DNA of 64,000 nucleotides from Rosellinia necatrix (Eukaryota; Ascomycota; Sordariomycetes; Xylariales; Xylariaceae): assembly GCA_021209875.1 (NCBI GenBank), contig JAGYVD010000002.1, forward strand, positions 3,348,001 through 3,412,000. Direction: 5' to 3'. Both the position numbers and the translations under genes were made by a program. Under the pieces are notes generated by a model. That model saw only the letters and a program-made list of their open reading frames with translations. It made no database searches and was not told where the DNA came from. The number at the start of each line of letters is the position of its first letter. The first letter of the stretch is position 1. Positions 26,101-40,900 of this stretch are shown here, piece after piece.

Positions 26101-29100
26101 ATACAGCTATTTTATTAAAATCTTTTAAGTTTACAAATACTTGGTTTTTTATATTTTTATATTTAAAAGTTTTATTTTGTTTAATATTAATTATTATATT
26201 ATAAATATAAAATATGTAAACAAGGTTAATTTGTTAATTTATTTTATACGTTTTTTTTTATAAAAGTTGGTATAAAATTTATTAAAAAAATCTATGTTTT
26301 TGCAATTAAATAAATATACGCGACTTATAAGCTTAATGTTTTAGTTTTGCTAATTTTTTATTAAAAAAGCTTTTAATTGCTGTTTAATTAATATATCCAC
26401 TATTTTTTTATTTAGCGAAATATTTAAAGCTCAGGCTATTTTTTTAAATTTTTTAACTAAAAATGTTTTTTTAGCATATTTATAAGTTGTTTAATTTTTA
26501 ATATAAATATAACTTTAAAGATTTTAAAACGTATTATTTCTAGTGTTAATATATTTTTATTTTTTATTTAAAAAGTTTATTATATTTTTATAGTATTTAT
26601 AAGCAGCGTTTTAAAAAAACATAGCTAGATAAGCTTTTATAAAATCAGTAATTTTATTTAATATTAATATATTATATAAAAATATATTATCTGTTGCTAC
26701 TACTATAATTACTTAAGTTATTTTAAACTATATTCTAACTTAATTAAATATTTATAAAAGCTTTTTTTTATAAATATAAAAATATTATTAAAAAATAGCT
26801 TTATATTATTATTTATATTAGCAATTATAGCTGCAGCAGCAACTATTAATACGCTTATAGCTTTTTTTATAATTATAATAAAATAACTTTAAATTTTATT
26901 TTTTATATTATATTTATTTTAATGCTTTTATAATTATAACGCGTTTTTAAACGTGTTAATTATTAATATAACATATAATATTTTTATATTCATAGTTATA
27001 TTTATAGCTGCTAAAATAATTTTAACATATAAAAACTAAAATTATAATTAATAAATAAAGCTTTATATTTAACAGCTATATAAGCTTTTTTTTGTTTTAA
27101 AGTTTATTTTTTTTTTATTTATTATTTTTTTACGTTTTTATATTTTTAAGTTTAAATATTAAATTTTAATTAAAACTTGTTTAAAATTAAAAATTAAATT
27201 ATATTAGTTTTATAGCTTATAGTTGTTTAATATAAAAAAAAAGTTATTTTTAAAAAATAAGTTAAGTTTTAGTTTTTTATTATTTAGTTTTTTTATAAAA
27301 TTTTTATTTTATTAGTTTTTTTATTATTAGTTTTTTATAAATAAATAAAAACTTAGCTTATTTTTAATCTTAATCAGCTTTAGTTTAATATTTTAAAAAA
27401 TTTATATTGTTTTTTATTATATGTTCTAAAATATTTAAAAAACTTTGCTAATATATATTATATTTATATTTAAATTAGCGCATATTTTTATTTTATTGTT
27501 TATTTTATAGTTTTATATTTTAAATTCTAACTAAATATAACATATATATTTTCTCTTTTTTTATATTATATATAAAAGCTTTTTAATATGTTTTATTTTT
27601 TAATATTTTATAAATAATTAGCAGTTTTTATTTGTTTAATTGTTTTTGTTTATAATATGCTGTTATATTTTTATTATATTTTTTAGCTTGTTTATAATAT
27701 TATAAATATTTAAAAATAAATTGCAAAATAATATTAATATAGTGTAATATCTGTATATATGTTTTTTAAATTAAATAAAAACAGTATATTTAATTTTTAA
27801 AATAGATGTTAAGTTTATATTTATATAAATATTAAATTTTTTATTACTAATAATAAATTTTTATAGCATTAATAATATATTAAATTTATTATTAATTAAT
27901 GCAACGATTTAAAGATATTATTTTTTTTATTTTTTTATAAATAATAATTTAATTAATTTTTGTTAGTTTTTTTTTAATTATTATATTAATTAATTATATT
28001 ATTATTATTAATTATTGATTTTTATGTTTTTACAAAAGCTAAATAATTAATTGTTTTTAGTTTTAATTATATTAATTATTATAGTTATATTTACTGCTGT
28101 TATAACGTTATTAGTTTTATTATTATTTTTTAATACTATTGTTATTAGTTTTTATTAAAATAGTAATTATTTTTAAATAGTTAAAATATTTATTTAAAAT
28201 TATATATATAAAATATGCTATATTTTTTGTTTATTAATTATTTTTTAGTTAAGTTTTATAAATTCTTTTTAATTTTTTAATTTTAAACATATATTTTTTA
28301 TTTATTAATTTTAAAAAATAGTTTTAAAACTGTTTAATTTTTAATTTTATATTGTTATAAATTTATGTTATTATTTTATATTAATAATTATTATTAATAT
28401 TTAAAATATTTATAACATGTATATATTTTAATTATTTTTATATATTTTAAAATAAAACATATAAATTTTAATATATATTATAAAACGTTAAATAGTTAGT
28501 TTTAAATTTATATATAATTATATTAGCGGTTATTATAAAACATTGTTATATTATTTTAATTGTTTAGTTTATATTTTTATAACATAGCTTTATATATATA
28601 ATAAAGCTTAGCTTATTATTTTATTATAAAACTACTAGTTTTATAAAAATGTTTAAAATAAAAACAAAAGTTATTATTTTATTTTATATTATATTTTTTA
28701 TTTTTAAAAATAAAAATAAACTATTTATAAAAAATATATATTAATAAAAATAATGTTTTTTTTTATTATTATATTAAAATTATTAAAATTATTATATAAA
28801 AAATTAAATATATTTATTTTTTTTCTTAGCTTAATATTTTTGCTATAAATATTTATAAATTAAATATTTAATAAATTAAAACTTTTTGTATATATTTTTT
28901 TATTTATTTGTTTTATTTATATTATAATTAAAATCTAATAAATAATTAAATAAGTTTAAGTTAATAAATATTTTTATTTTTATATTTTTTAAAAGTTTTA
29001 AAGTTTTTAAGCTATATTAATAACAAGCAGTTTATTAATACGTTATTTTGCTATATATAGCTTATTGTTTAATTATTTATTAATATAAGCTTTTTTTTAT

Positions 29101-29932
29101 ATAAATTATTTTTTTTTTTTGTTGCGTTTTTTTTTTTTATATTAAGTCGCCGCATAGTTTTATTTTTTTTAATCTACGCTTTATTTTATTATTTTAAACA
29201 TATTTAATATAATAACTTGTATTTTTTAAAGCTTTTATTTATTTGTTATTTTAAATAAAAAATAAGTTATAATATATTAGTTTAGGCTTATTTTTAAAAA
29301 TATTAATATTTTTTTTTAAAAAACTTTTTAAAGTTTTTTTTAATTTATTATTTTAAATAGTTGCTATTTTATATTTTTAAATTTAATTAGCAGCTTTATT
29401 TTAAATTTTAAATATTTAACTATTTTTTTATTAATTTATTATTGAGCTATTTTTGCTTTAAAATATTATTTTAAGCCTATAAATATTTTTTTTTATAATT
29501 ATTAGTAAGCTTAATAAATTAAAAAATAAACTATAGTATAAAAAAATAAAATAAATAATTTATATTAAACACCTAGTTTAAATATTTATAACGTTTATTT
29601 TATTATTAATTAAAATATAAAAATATATATTAAGATTATTGTTTATTTTTATAATATATTTATAAAGTTTTTTAATATTTTTAACTAGCTATATTATTTA
29701 AGCAACTTTTTAATTTTTAAAACAGATCGTTAATAAAAGTAGTATTTAGTTTTAATAAATATATTAATTATAAAAAAAAACTTTTGTTTAGTTTATTTAA
29801 ATAATATATGCTTTTAATAACAAGCACACGTTTTTATGCTTATAAAAACAGTTAAAAATAGTTTTATTTTTAAAAAATAACATTTAATAGTTTAGTTTAG
29901 TTTTTATAAAAAACGTTATAAAAGCATTAATT

Positions 29933-30134
29933 TAAAAATATATTATAAAAATATAAAATATATATTATAAAAAATAAAAAACTAGCATATCTAAGCTAAA
30001 CTAAAGTTTTATTTAAAAATAAGCTAAAGCTTACATATATAAAGCTAGGCCTAATTAGGTCGTGCCTGTAGCCACGGGCTACAGCACCCCAAGCAAGGGG
30101 CTTATATAAGCGCTTCTTTTACGCGCGCATATTA
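29933..30134 (-). repeat. Right LTR of full-length element B
   Basis: Mirror image of the left LTR in preservation. The inner start is AT-converted (taaaaatatattata), whereas the outer 110 bases are GC-rich and nearly original, including ggcttatataagcgcttc and the gtagccacgggctac inverted repeat. Confidence 0.92.
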
Positions 30135-30139
30135 AAATA

Positions 30140-33100
30140 ATAAATTTAAATTATTTATTAAAGCTTTAGCTAATATAAAAACAAATATAAATATTTTAAT
30201 TAGCATAACTTTTGCTGTTTAAATAATAAAATATTTAAAACTTAAATTTATAACAGGTTTTGAACACGCGATTATTGCTAAATATAACAATAATTTAATT
30301 TAATAAGTAGACCTGGCTTTCAAAATATATTTCAAAATATAAAAAAAAACAATATAACAAACATTTTTATTATAATTAATATAAAATATAATATAATTAT
30401 TAAAAAAATATTATAACTATTATAACATATTAATTAATTTTTATATTAATAACTTTTATTTTAAACAATTAAAAACCGGAGTATTAAGTTCTTAAGATTT
30501 TAATAAATAAAACAGGCGATCTGCTAAAGTATTTAAACATTAAAAAAACGTTGTTTAAAAAAAAAAGCTAATAAACCGGAAAAGTAAAAAACGTAGGAAT
30601 AAGCAATTTAATTAAAAGCGGCTAAAAAAAAAGCTATAAAAAAAAATATTTTAAATTAAATATAGCAGAGGATTATTTAACTAAAAACTAAGCCGACTAA
30701 AAACAAAATAAACTTAAAAAGCTTTAGTTTTTTTAAACTTATTTTAGGCGTTATTTTAAAGCTTTAAAACTCATAGTTATTTTAACAAAAAAATAAAACT
30801 ATATAAGCAATATATAAAATAAAAAAAATATTAAGTAAAAACGGGGATATTAATTTAATTTTAAAAATAATAAAAATTAAACTAAAAATAAAAACTCTGC
30901 TTAAAAAAAATGCTTAAAGTTTATATTAACTCTGATAAAATGTTATTAAATAATATAAACATTAATTTTTAAAAATTACAACTATTAAAACTATAGTTTT
31001 TAATATAGCGCTATAATAAAATAATATAATATGCTACAGTATAATTATATTATATAAAATTAATAAAATGATATAATAAAAAAATAAAAGATTTAAAATA
31101 AATTATTAAATAAAAATAAAACAGAACTAAAAAGAATTTATTATAAATTGTTTTAAAAGCTTATTATAAATATTTAAATGTTTTTTAAAGCTGTTTTAAA
31201 CAACTTGTTTTTATATAAACTAAAAATTAATTATTATTTAATTTAATATTAAAACCTAAGATTATTAAAATATAGCTTTTAAATAAAATATTATTTAAAA
31301 AAATAAAACATATTAATAATATATTTATTACTATTTAATAAAAAAGTCTATAAAATTTACGCTAGTTTTATAAACAGCTTTTATATTTTTATATAAAAAA
31401 CAACAGGTTTTTATATTTATATATTAATTTTAAAAACTTAAATATTTTTATTTAAAAAACTTATATTTATTATAGCTAATTAAAAAATATTAGCTTATAT
31501 AATATAAGCTAAAATATTTATAAAAATTAATATTAAGCAGGTATTTTATAATATTTATATTATAAAAAAAATAAAAGTTAATAGTTTTTAAACTTAATAT
31601 AAGGCTTATTAGTTTAAAATATTATTTTTAAATTAATTAATAAGCGGGCTATTTTTAAAAATATATTAATAATATATTATAAAAATATTTAAATATTTTT
31701 ATATAGTTTATATTAATAATATTTTAATTTATTTAAATAATAAACTAAAATATTAATATTATCTTAATAAAATGCTATAACGTTTTAAAAAATAAAATTA
31801 TAAGCTGACTTAAAAAATATAAATTTTATATAAAAAACTAAGTTTTTAAATTTATTATTAAAACTAAAAAATAACAGTTAACTTTAATAAAATTAAAATT
31901 ATTTTTAGCTAAAAACGCCTAAAAAAAATAAAACGCTATTAAAAAAATACGCTTATTTTTAAGCTTTTATAATTATTATAAAAATTTATTTAAAAATATA
32001 ATAAAACAACTAAACTATTAAATAACCTAACTTATATAAAAGCTGATTTAATTTAATTAAAAGCTTATAAAAATATGTTTAAAATATTAAAAAAAAGCGA
32101 ATTAATATTTTAATATTAAAGCATTTTAATTATAAAAATAAAACATAAATAAAAATAAACGTGTTTAATAAAGTAGCAGCCGGCGTATTATTATAATAAA
32201 AATAACAAATAATTTATAGCAGCTAATTATATTTTATTTAAAAATTTTTATAATATAAAATTAAATTATATTATTTATAATAAAAAATATTAGCTGTTAT
32301 TGAAAAACTATTATATTAAAAACGGAATTAATAAGCTTGTAATAACTACAGCTGTTTTTAGTTATTATATATTATACTATATTAAAATATTTTAACGTAA
32401 AAAAATCTTAAATTTAAAACAAACTAAATAAGCCGAGCTAATTATATATTATAATTTTAATATTATATATTATTTAAAATAAAAATATAACAACAGATAT
32501 TTTTTAAACTAATAAAAGATTTAAAATTTAAAAACTATAAAAAATAAATAAAACCTATATTTTTTTAAACTAATAATTTTAAAATAAAAAAAAATATAAA
32601 AATATATATTATAAAAATATTATATTTTAATTATTATTAGAAATAATATTCATAAATATAGTATTAAAAATAAATCAATAATATATTAATTTAAACAAAC
32701 ATTAAAAAAAGCCTAGGCTAATAAAAACTTTAATTAATTAATATTAAAAACCTGTTATTATATAAGAAAAAACTAGTTGTTTTAAATTAAACAACTTATA
32801 AACTTAAATAATTAAAAAGTTTACATAAAGCTAGCAATAATATATTTAAATTATAAAAAATAAAAAGCATAATATTTTAATATTATTAATAATTAAAATT
32901 ATATTATAAAATTAATTAATATAAAATAAACTATTTTACTACTTTATAAAAGTTTTTATAATAAAATATTAAAAAGCTTAGTTTATTATTAATATTAAAA
33001 TATATTAAATAATATATAGGAGTTAATTTTAAAAGATTTTTGAAAAATAAATATAAAATTAATATAATTTTTATATAATTAACAGATTATTAAAACTAAT

Positions 33101-34472
33101 ATAAACAACTATATATAAAAATCTATAATAATAAAAATATTATTAAAATATATAATAAAAGCTTTTATTAAATATATAAATAGCTAAAATTAATAATTAG
33201 CTATAAAAAAAGATTTAGCGCTGATTTTATAAATAAACTATTAAAAATATATAATATACAACTAGATTTTTTATAGCAAAACATTATTAATTAATAAAAT
33301 AAATAAAAATAATATATTAATAAATAGATTAAAAATTATAATAATATATTAATTATTTTCAAAAAACTAGTTAAAAATATTATTAATTTTAAATTTAGTT
33401 TAAGTATGTTTATTTTATAAAGCTTTAAAAAGCTATTTTTAAAAAAGTGCTAATAAAAAGTTAAAAATATAATATTTAATTAAAAATTTAAATAAAAATA
33501 AAATAATTATAAAAAAACTAATTAAAAAAAGCTGTTTTAAAAACTTATAAATATTTATAAAAAATTCTGCACCTATATTAAAAAACAAAAGTATAAATAT
33601 AAAAACGTAGAAATAAATAATTATATAAGCTAATACATATAAATAAAGCTTAAACTTTATTATTAAAAACTATATGTTTATATTATAAAAAAAAAAATAA
33701 ACCAACGGTTTTAATAATAAATTAAATTATTTAATATTATAACAGGCTTATAAAATTATTAATATTTAACTAATTATTTTAATATATTAAAGCTAAAATT
33801 ATTAATAATATAATAAAAAACTATTAATTTTATACCAAGCAATTATAAAAATATATAAATAATCTACTGCTTAAACAAAAATATTTTAATTAAAAAAAAT
33901 AGTTAATAAAACGCTAAAAAAAAATTAAAAAATAAAAAGATTTTATTTTAAAAATCTAAAAAAATTATTTTATAAAATATTTTAAACAAGCTAAAAATAT
34001 AATAATAATTAATATTTAGCAGCTAATTTAAAAAACGTTTTAATTAAACTAAAGAAATATTATAAAAAATATTTAAAAAAAGCGGGGCTGCTAAAACAAT
34101 TATAAAAATAAATTAAAACAGCTAAAAAAAATATATTTATTAAAGCATATAATAATAATAACGTACTGCAAAATAAAATTTAATTAAAGTTATAAATACG
34201 GCATAAATAATATAATAAATAATTTAATAAAAAATAAACTAAATAAAAATTAATTAATTAACGTAATAAATAAAAACTAAAAATTAAAAATTTTAAATTT
34301 TAACTAATTATATATATTAAAAGTATTTTTTTACTGCTTAAAAGTGTTAATTTAAAAGTTGCTAGTTTAAGCTTTAAGCGTAGCATAAACAATTTAAAAA
34401 AATCAGTTTAATATATTTTTAGTTTTACGTGCGGCTAAAAACTTAAGCTGAGTTTTTTTATAAAAAAAGCAT
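30140..34472 (+). mobile_element. Element D interior, right part (pol region)
   Basis: 4.3 kb of decayed pol. The plus strand is A-rich. The reverse transcriptase relic lies near 31517-31860. What follows should hold RNase H and integrase, but no motif is readable by eye. Confidence 0.75.
31517..31860 (+). pseudogene. pol: Ty3/gypsy reverse transcriptase relic of element D
   Basis: Reading from 31517 in one plus-strand frame gives F-I-K-I-N-I-K-Q-V-F-Y, recalling the KLDIRxAFY palm motif of fungal gypsy elements. The same frame runs 63 codons to V-Y-I-N-N-I-L-I-Y at 31706-31732. That is the YxDDILIY catalytic box with both aspartate codons (GAY) turned to AAT, as G-to-A mutation predicts. 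About 35 residues further, after one frameshift, L-K-K-Y-K-F-Y-I at 31809-31832 matches the KCEF-type motif at the spacing usual for this family. Several codons are TAA or TAG. Loss of both catalytic aspartates alone would abolish activity. Confidence 0.8.
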
Positions 34473-34743
34473 TATTATAGCTTAAAGCTATAATAGCAAT
34501 CTTTAATTAACTGACTAGCTGTTTAGCCAGCTAATCCCTGATTAGCTTTTTAGCTAAAGCAGGTATAAGCATAAAATAGTAAATATAATAGGCCAGTTAC
34601 GTAATAAATAGCCGGTAGTATATATAAGCAGGAATTCTAGCCGTCGGCCCTATATATAGTTTTTTTTTTTTTAACTTTAGTTTTTTTTCCTAATATATAG
34701 GTATAATTGAATCTTTTTAACAGCTGTTATTGCAGCTATTATA
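34473..34743 (+). repeat. 3' LTR of element D
   Basis: 271 bp, starting tattatagcttaaagctata (RIP form of TGTTATGGCCTAAGGCCATG) and ending gcagctattata. The inner half is heavily converted. The middle (cagttacgtaataaatagccggt, TATATAAGCAGG-like, gccgtcggcc) and outer end keep more GC. Confidence 0.92.
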
Positions 34744-34748
34744 AATAA

Positions 34749-37700
34749 GCTGTTATAAAAAGCGAAATATGTAGTTATATATATATAAAACAAAAGTTTA
34801 TGCTAATATAAGCTAAGCTGGCTTGTTTTAATAAAAACATTAGTTTTTATATAAGTTTATTATTATATTATATATTTTGTAAATTAAATTTATTTAACTT
34901 ATATATAATAAACAAATATAATTGTTTTTAAAATAAAATAAATTATTATTTTAAATTTTGTTTAAAAACGTAAAGTTAAATTACTTTTAATAAAAACTGC
35001 GAGTTAAAACATAAAATAATAATTTTTATAAATTTAGCTTAAAAGAAAGCAGTGCTTAAACTATTATTTTATAATATAACGTGTTTAATTTAAAAATAAA
35101 TATTATTTTATACTGCTAAAACAAATATTTTATAAAATAAATAGAGTAATAAAAGGTTTTTATAAATATATTAATTAAACTAGCTTATATAATTATTTTG
35201 TTTATATAAATAATTATAATATTAAACGTTTAATATATATATTAATATTAAAACGTAATTTAAACCGCTATAATTTTAAAAATATTAATATTTTATAATA
35301 TTTTATTTTTAAAACCTAAATAATTATAAGCTTAATTTTTAAAAATAAATAACGCTAAATATTAATTATAAATATTTATTTTCATTTTAAACTAAAATTT
35401 ATTAAGCTTTAATTTTAAAACGTTTATAAATAAATAATAAATTAAATAATTATTTATATTTAATATAAAAATTTTGTTAAAGTTTTTTAAACGTTAAACT
35501 ATTAAATAAAGTTTTATATTATATATTTAAATAATAATTAAACCGCTGCAAGCTATATTTAAACCGTAATATTTATATCTTATAAAAAAAGCTTTATTAA
35601 TTAAAGTTATTTTAACATAAAAGCTTAAATAGCTTGCAGTTTTTTTATTTTTTTTTTAAAATATCTCCGGTTTTAATGCTGCTTTAAACATAATTTGTTT
35701 TATTTTTTGTTTTTTTTATTAATAAGGTATGCTTATATTAAAAATCTATTAATTTTAATATTAAAAACTTGTCTATAAATATTTTTATAGTTTTTATTAT
35801 AGTTTACAATTAAGTTCAGCATGTTTAAAAAATAATTATTAAATATTTTTTAAATATATAATATACATATAACAAAAATAAAATTATTTAAACAATGTAT
35901 TATTAATATAAAGCAACAAAAAGCTTTTAAAATTTAATATAAATTTTTAATAAATAAGTTAAAAATAAAAAAGTATATATAAACTAAACAAAACATAATT
36001 TTTATAAAAAACCTCGATTTTATTTAAATTTACACAGTATTTATTATAAAAATATAACTAGGACTAACTAAACTGTATTTTTAAGTTTTTTAATAAAAAA
36101 TATATTTAAACCTATAATTTAAACTAAATTAAATCTTTATTCTATTATTAAATATTTAAGCGCGGTTATTTTAAATTAGATTTAATTATTAATTAAACTA
36201 TTTTTAAAAAAAAACAGATTATAAATCCGGCGTTATGTTCTAAAAGTTTTAAAACTAAGCTTAAAAAAACCAACTAGGGCTATAAAACTATTTTATTTTA
36301 TAACCTGATTTTATATTAAGTCTGTTTTAATTTATTATTTAATTATCAAATAGTTTTTATCAGCCGATTTTAAATTATTTAAACAGTTTAAATTAAAATA
36401 ACTTTTACCGCTTAAATTTATTTTATAGCATAAAATATTAATAAATAGCTTTTTAAATTATTTAAATAGTTTTATAACGTTTTTATTAAAATTTATAGTA
36501 AAAAAAAAAAAGCTATAAATAAAAATTTATTTAATTAAAAATTTTAAACTTTAATATTATATTTACTACAAGTTTAAATAAAGTTTAAAGCTAATATTAT
36601 TATTTAAATAATTAATAATATTATAAGTTATTTTTAAAATAAATGCTGGTTAAGTTCTGTTTAAATTATTAAGCTATAATTAAGTTATAAAACAGCCGGT
36701 TTATTTTAAGCTATTTTTTTAATATAAGCTTTTTTTTACATATGTTTTTATAATAATAATATATATGCTTGTAGCAGCATAAAATTAAACAAGTTTTAAT
36801 CTAGTTATAATTATTTTATTTGTTATAAAGTTTGTTTTTTAATAAAATATATTTAAATATAAATTATTTTAAGTTTAATTAATTATTAAATTAATATAGT
36901 TTATTATTTTAAAGCTGAAACTTATAAATAATTAAATTTTTATATTTAATTTTATTTTAATTATAAAGCTGCTATATATAAAATTATTAAATAATATTTT
37001 ATATAAGCTATTATAAAAAAATTACTGCTTTTAGTTTATATTTTACAATTAGTTTTTTATTATATAAACAAAATTATTAATTAGTAAAACTATATATAAT
37101 TATAATTTAAATAATTATATATAAATTATTATAAAATTAAAAATTTTATATTTAAATAAAAATATTACTTTTATATATTTTTAGTTTAAAAATATTATTT
37201 ATATTATAATATTCTTTTTTAGTTTATATATAAAATTATAGCTATATTTAAAATATATATATTTTTATTTATAGTTTTATTAAGTTTCTTAGTTTTAAAT
37301 TATTATAAAATATTATTATAATCTGTTTTTAATTAATTTTAAAAAACTAGCCTGCTATTAATTAAATTCTAAAAAATAACTTATATATTTTAACAGCTTT
37401 AAAATTTAAGTTTAAGATTTTTAAAAAAACTAAACTTAATTAAATTTTAAATTTAAAGCCGCTTAACTAAAGTTTCTTTTTTTTTTTTGATGTTTAAAAT
37501 GTTATAAATAAAAATATAACTTGCGTTAAACGAATTTTTTTTTTAAAAGCAGAAAAATACTTGCTATATTAGCTTTAGCTTGTTTTTTTAAACAAAGTTG
37601 CCAGTTTAATTTAATACAAATATAAATTAATAATAAATTAAAAATTATAAAATTATCTGCTTTATTAAAAAATTTAGTTTATATAATTATTAAAAATAAA

Positions 37701-37903
37701 GCTTTAGCTTATATATTTTTTGCTGCGTTATAAGCTTTAAAACAAAGAAACATTATTATAAATATAATATTATTACAGCTTTTAAGCGTTTTTTTAATAT
37801 TAAAATATTTAATCTATTATTTTTTCTTTTGTTTTAATTAAATAAATTCAGGGCTATTTTAAGGTTAATATACTTGAGACTTAAAGTTATAAAAAAAAAA
37901 AAA
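34749..37903. other. AT-rich gene-free sequence
   Basis: About 3.2 kb right of element D. There are no open frames, LTRs or RNA genes that I can recognise. Probably an older, fully decayed element. Confidence 0.5.
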
Positions 37904-37942
37904 GTTAGGTGGTGGAGCCCTGACCCTAGTAGAACCTAATTA
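37904..37942. other. Short GC-rich scrap with inverted ends
   Basis: An isolated patch, ttaggtggtggagccctgac continuing to agtagaacctaa, in otherwise AT-only DNA. The outermost six bases are inverted (ttaggt / acctaa). It could be the preserved end of a DNA transposon or a tiny foldback. I cannot assign it. A run of 13 A precedes it. Confidence 0.4.
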
Positions 37943-40900
37943 ATATATTTATTTTAGTTTATAAAGTTTACTAAAATTTAAACATAAATTTTAAGTTTTT
38001 ATTTAAAATACTCTCTGCTAATATGTTTTAATTATATAATAATAATATAAGTAACAAAACTTTTGCTTATTTTTTAGTTGTATATATAGCGTTTTTAAAC
38101 ATAAATAGTATTTAATAAAAAAGCTTATAAATAACTAAGATACAAAACTTATAAATTATATAATTTTTTAATTTTTAACAAATATCTGCTGTTAAAGCTT
38201 TTAAAAGCTTAATAATAAAATCTATTATAATAATATAATATAGTTCATATAGTTTGATAACATTAAAAATAATCCTAAATATATTAGAACATTTATTTTA
38301 AAAGGTTATAAATAATAAAGCTTTATAATTTATAATATATTTTTAAAAGCCAAAATAATATTTTTATTACATGTTAGCTTTAATAATTATTATTAATAAT
38401 TATATAAAATATATAATTTTATATTTTTTAAATGTTTATTAAATAAAACAGATCGTTAAAAACTTTATAACAAAACTAAACTTATAATGAGCTATACTAT
38501 AAAATTAATTTTTATATTGTTTGCTTCTTTTTTTAATTATTTTTATAAAACAAAACTCTTTTTATAACTTTAAATAATTTTTTCTTAATTCTTATTTATT
38601 TTAATTTTCATAGTTATAATATAACTAAACTTTTTAATAATATTTTGCAATATTTTTTCCTTTTTATTATTTAAAATGATAATATTATCGACATTATATA
38701 TAGTTAATAATAGTAAAAGCGCTTTTAATATAAAATTATGCTAACCTATAATATAATAAATATTTAATTAAAATTAAAATAAAATAATTAAATCCTGTTA
38801 TTAATTAAATGTTTAATCTTAAAACATTAATTAATTTTAAGCTTGTTTATTTTATAATGTTTTACATAATAAAATAATTTATTAATACAATTATAAACAG
38901 CATAATAAATGATATTTATGTTTATAGTTAACAATATATTTAAATTAAAATCAATATTTTTTTAATAAATTATTAAATTATTTTTGTTATATAAAAGTTT
39001 TACTAAAAAATAAAATAAGTTTAATATTATTAATAAAAGCTTTTCTGGTGTTTTATATAAAGCTTATATAAAACGCTATTATTTTATATTTTTATTTACA
39101 GGAAATATTAAGTTTGATAAAAAACTATTTTTTATAGTTTTAATATTTAAAATACCTAATATTTATAACCTGATTATAAATAATCTTAAAGTTTTATATT
39201 TTTAAATCAGTTAAGAAAAATATAATTTTTTTTGTTTAATATTATAACGCTAAAAGTATTTTACCAATCGTTTTAATTCTTTTTATGATTATAAAAACTT
39301 TATTTATTTATTATAACAATAAAAGCTTTTATTAAGACTAAAAATAAACTTATATAAAAATCTTATTATTTTAATATATATTTTTAAGTTTATAACTATT
39401 ATTAATAGTTTTGATTTATAAATAGCTTCGACTTAATTATTAATTATTATTAAACTAAAGCTGTTTATTAAAAAATTTAATAGTTCTATTATAAAATATG
39501 CTATAAATAGTTTTATTAACTTTAAACTAAAGTTAATGTTATTAAAAACTTAGAAGATTTTTTATATATTTATAATATTTGTTAATAATTTTTAAAAATA
39601 TTATAACGTTTTAAATATATTCTGTTATAAATCAGCTATATAATACAAAAATATTGTTTATAAATTATTATATATAAGTTAGACTATTTTTAAATTTTAT
39701 AAATATAATTTTAAATACATAAAAACTGTTTAAGAAAATAATTATTATTTTGCTTTTATAGCCTAGTTATTTTAATAATTAATAAAAAAATTAAATCATT
39801 TAATAATTATAACATATTAATATTTTTTAGTTTTGCTATTATAGCTTTTATATTAATAATAAATAAATATAAAATATAATAATTTTGTTGAATAATTAAA
39901 AGTCGCTTATTACTTAGCTTTTTTTTTATTTATATAACGCTATATAATGAATATTAAATATTTAAATAATATTAGTTTTTATAAATTTAAACCTTTTGTA
40001 ATAATATATAAATTTAAATCATTTGTTCATAATCTTTTAGTTTTTAATTTTTAATATATATAGGTTTGCTGTATTAAAAATTAAATTCTGCTATTTATTA
40101 ATGCTATCTATTTTCATTAGATTATTGTTATATATTTTAATAATATTTTTCTTTGCTAAGCCTTTTGTTTTTTAAAATGTTTTTAGTTTTATTATAAACA
40201 TGTTATTTAAAACATAAATTATATAGCTGTTATACATTTAAATGAAACTAGATTCATATATAATTATAAAATTATATATTTAAAATAAAATTTAAGGATT
40301 AATCGCTTTTATATATGGATACAGCTTATATTTAAATTAACATTTTTATAATTTTAACAGCTTAGTATAAAAATAAATAAACGTTTATTTAATATTGTTT
40401 ATAATATTTTCATAATATTTTTCTAATATTTTATTTAAATTTATTTAACACATATTTAACACTAATATTTATTATTCTTTTAATAAAATTATTTAATATA
40501 TTTATATATTATAACTGTATATTGTTTCAAAATAAATAAAAAAGTTATTTTATAATATTTTTGCTTAAATCACGTTTAAAGGATTTTATGTTATTAAAGT
40601 TGCAAAAGAATTAATATTTTTTAATAAGCATTTTTTTAGCTATAATATAATTATTTATATTAACCATATTTAATTAAATAAATTTTTATGTTTAAATAAT
40701 ACTTAATATAAATATTAATGGTTTAAAAATAATATTAGCAGTTTTAAATATATTATTTATTATATTTTTAACGTTGTTATTTTACATAAAAACTTGTATT
40801 ACTATAGTTATTTTAATCATATAATGTTAGAAATTTTTCTTAAATAATATTTAAAAAAACATATTTAAAAACAATTAAAATAAAAATAGTAGTTCTAGCA

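Larger units (their letters stand above)
22986..30134 (-). mobile_element. LTR retrotransposon family B, full length, nested in D
   Basis: A 7149-bp element with two 202-bp LTRs (22986-23187 and 29933-30134) and TSD AAATA (22981-22985 and 30135-30139). Its right half is colinear with the truncated copy at 2935-6279. The plus strand of the body is markedly T-rich, so coding was probably on the minus strand. That fits the orientation inferred from the preserved solo LTR at 2073. No frame survives and I could not identify a reverse transcriptase box, so the superfamily is open. It inserted into D after D had integrated. Confidence 0.92.
20770..34743 (+). mobile_element. Ty3/gypsy-type LTR retrotransposon, family D, split by element B
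   Basis: Bounded by LTRs of 273 bp (20770-21042) and 271 bp (34473-34743) and by TSD AATAA (20765-20769 and 34744-34748). A complete family B element occupies 22986-30134 with its own TSD, so D itself is about 6.8 kb. The right-hand body encodes the relic of a reverse transcriptase in plus orientation (about 31517-31860), with the YxDD box now Y-I-N-N. This supports Ty3/gypsy and fixes the strand. Stops and at least one frameshift make it non-functional. I did not find readable protease or integrase motifs. Confidence 0.92.
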
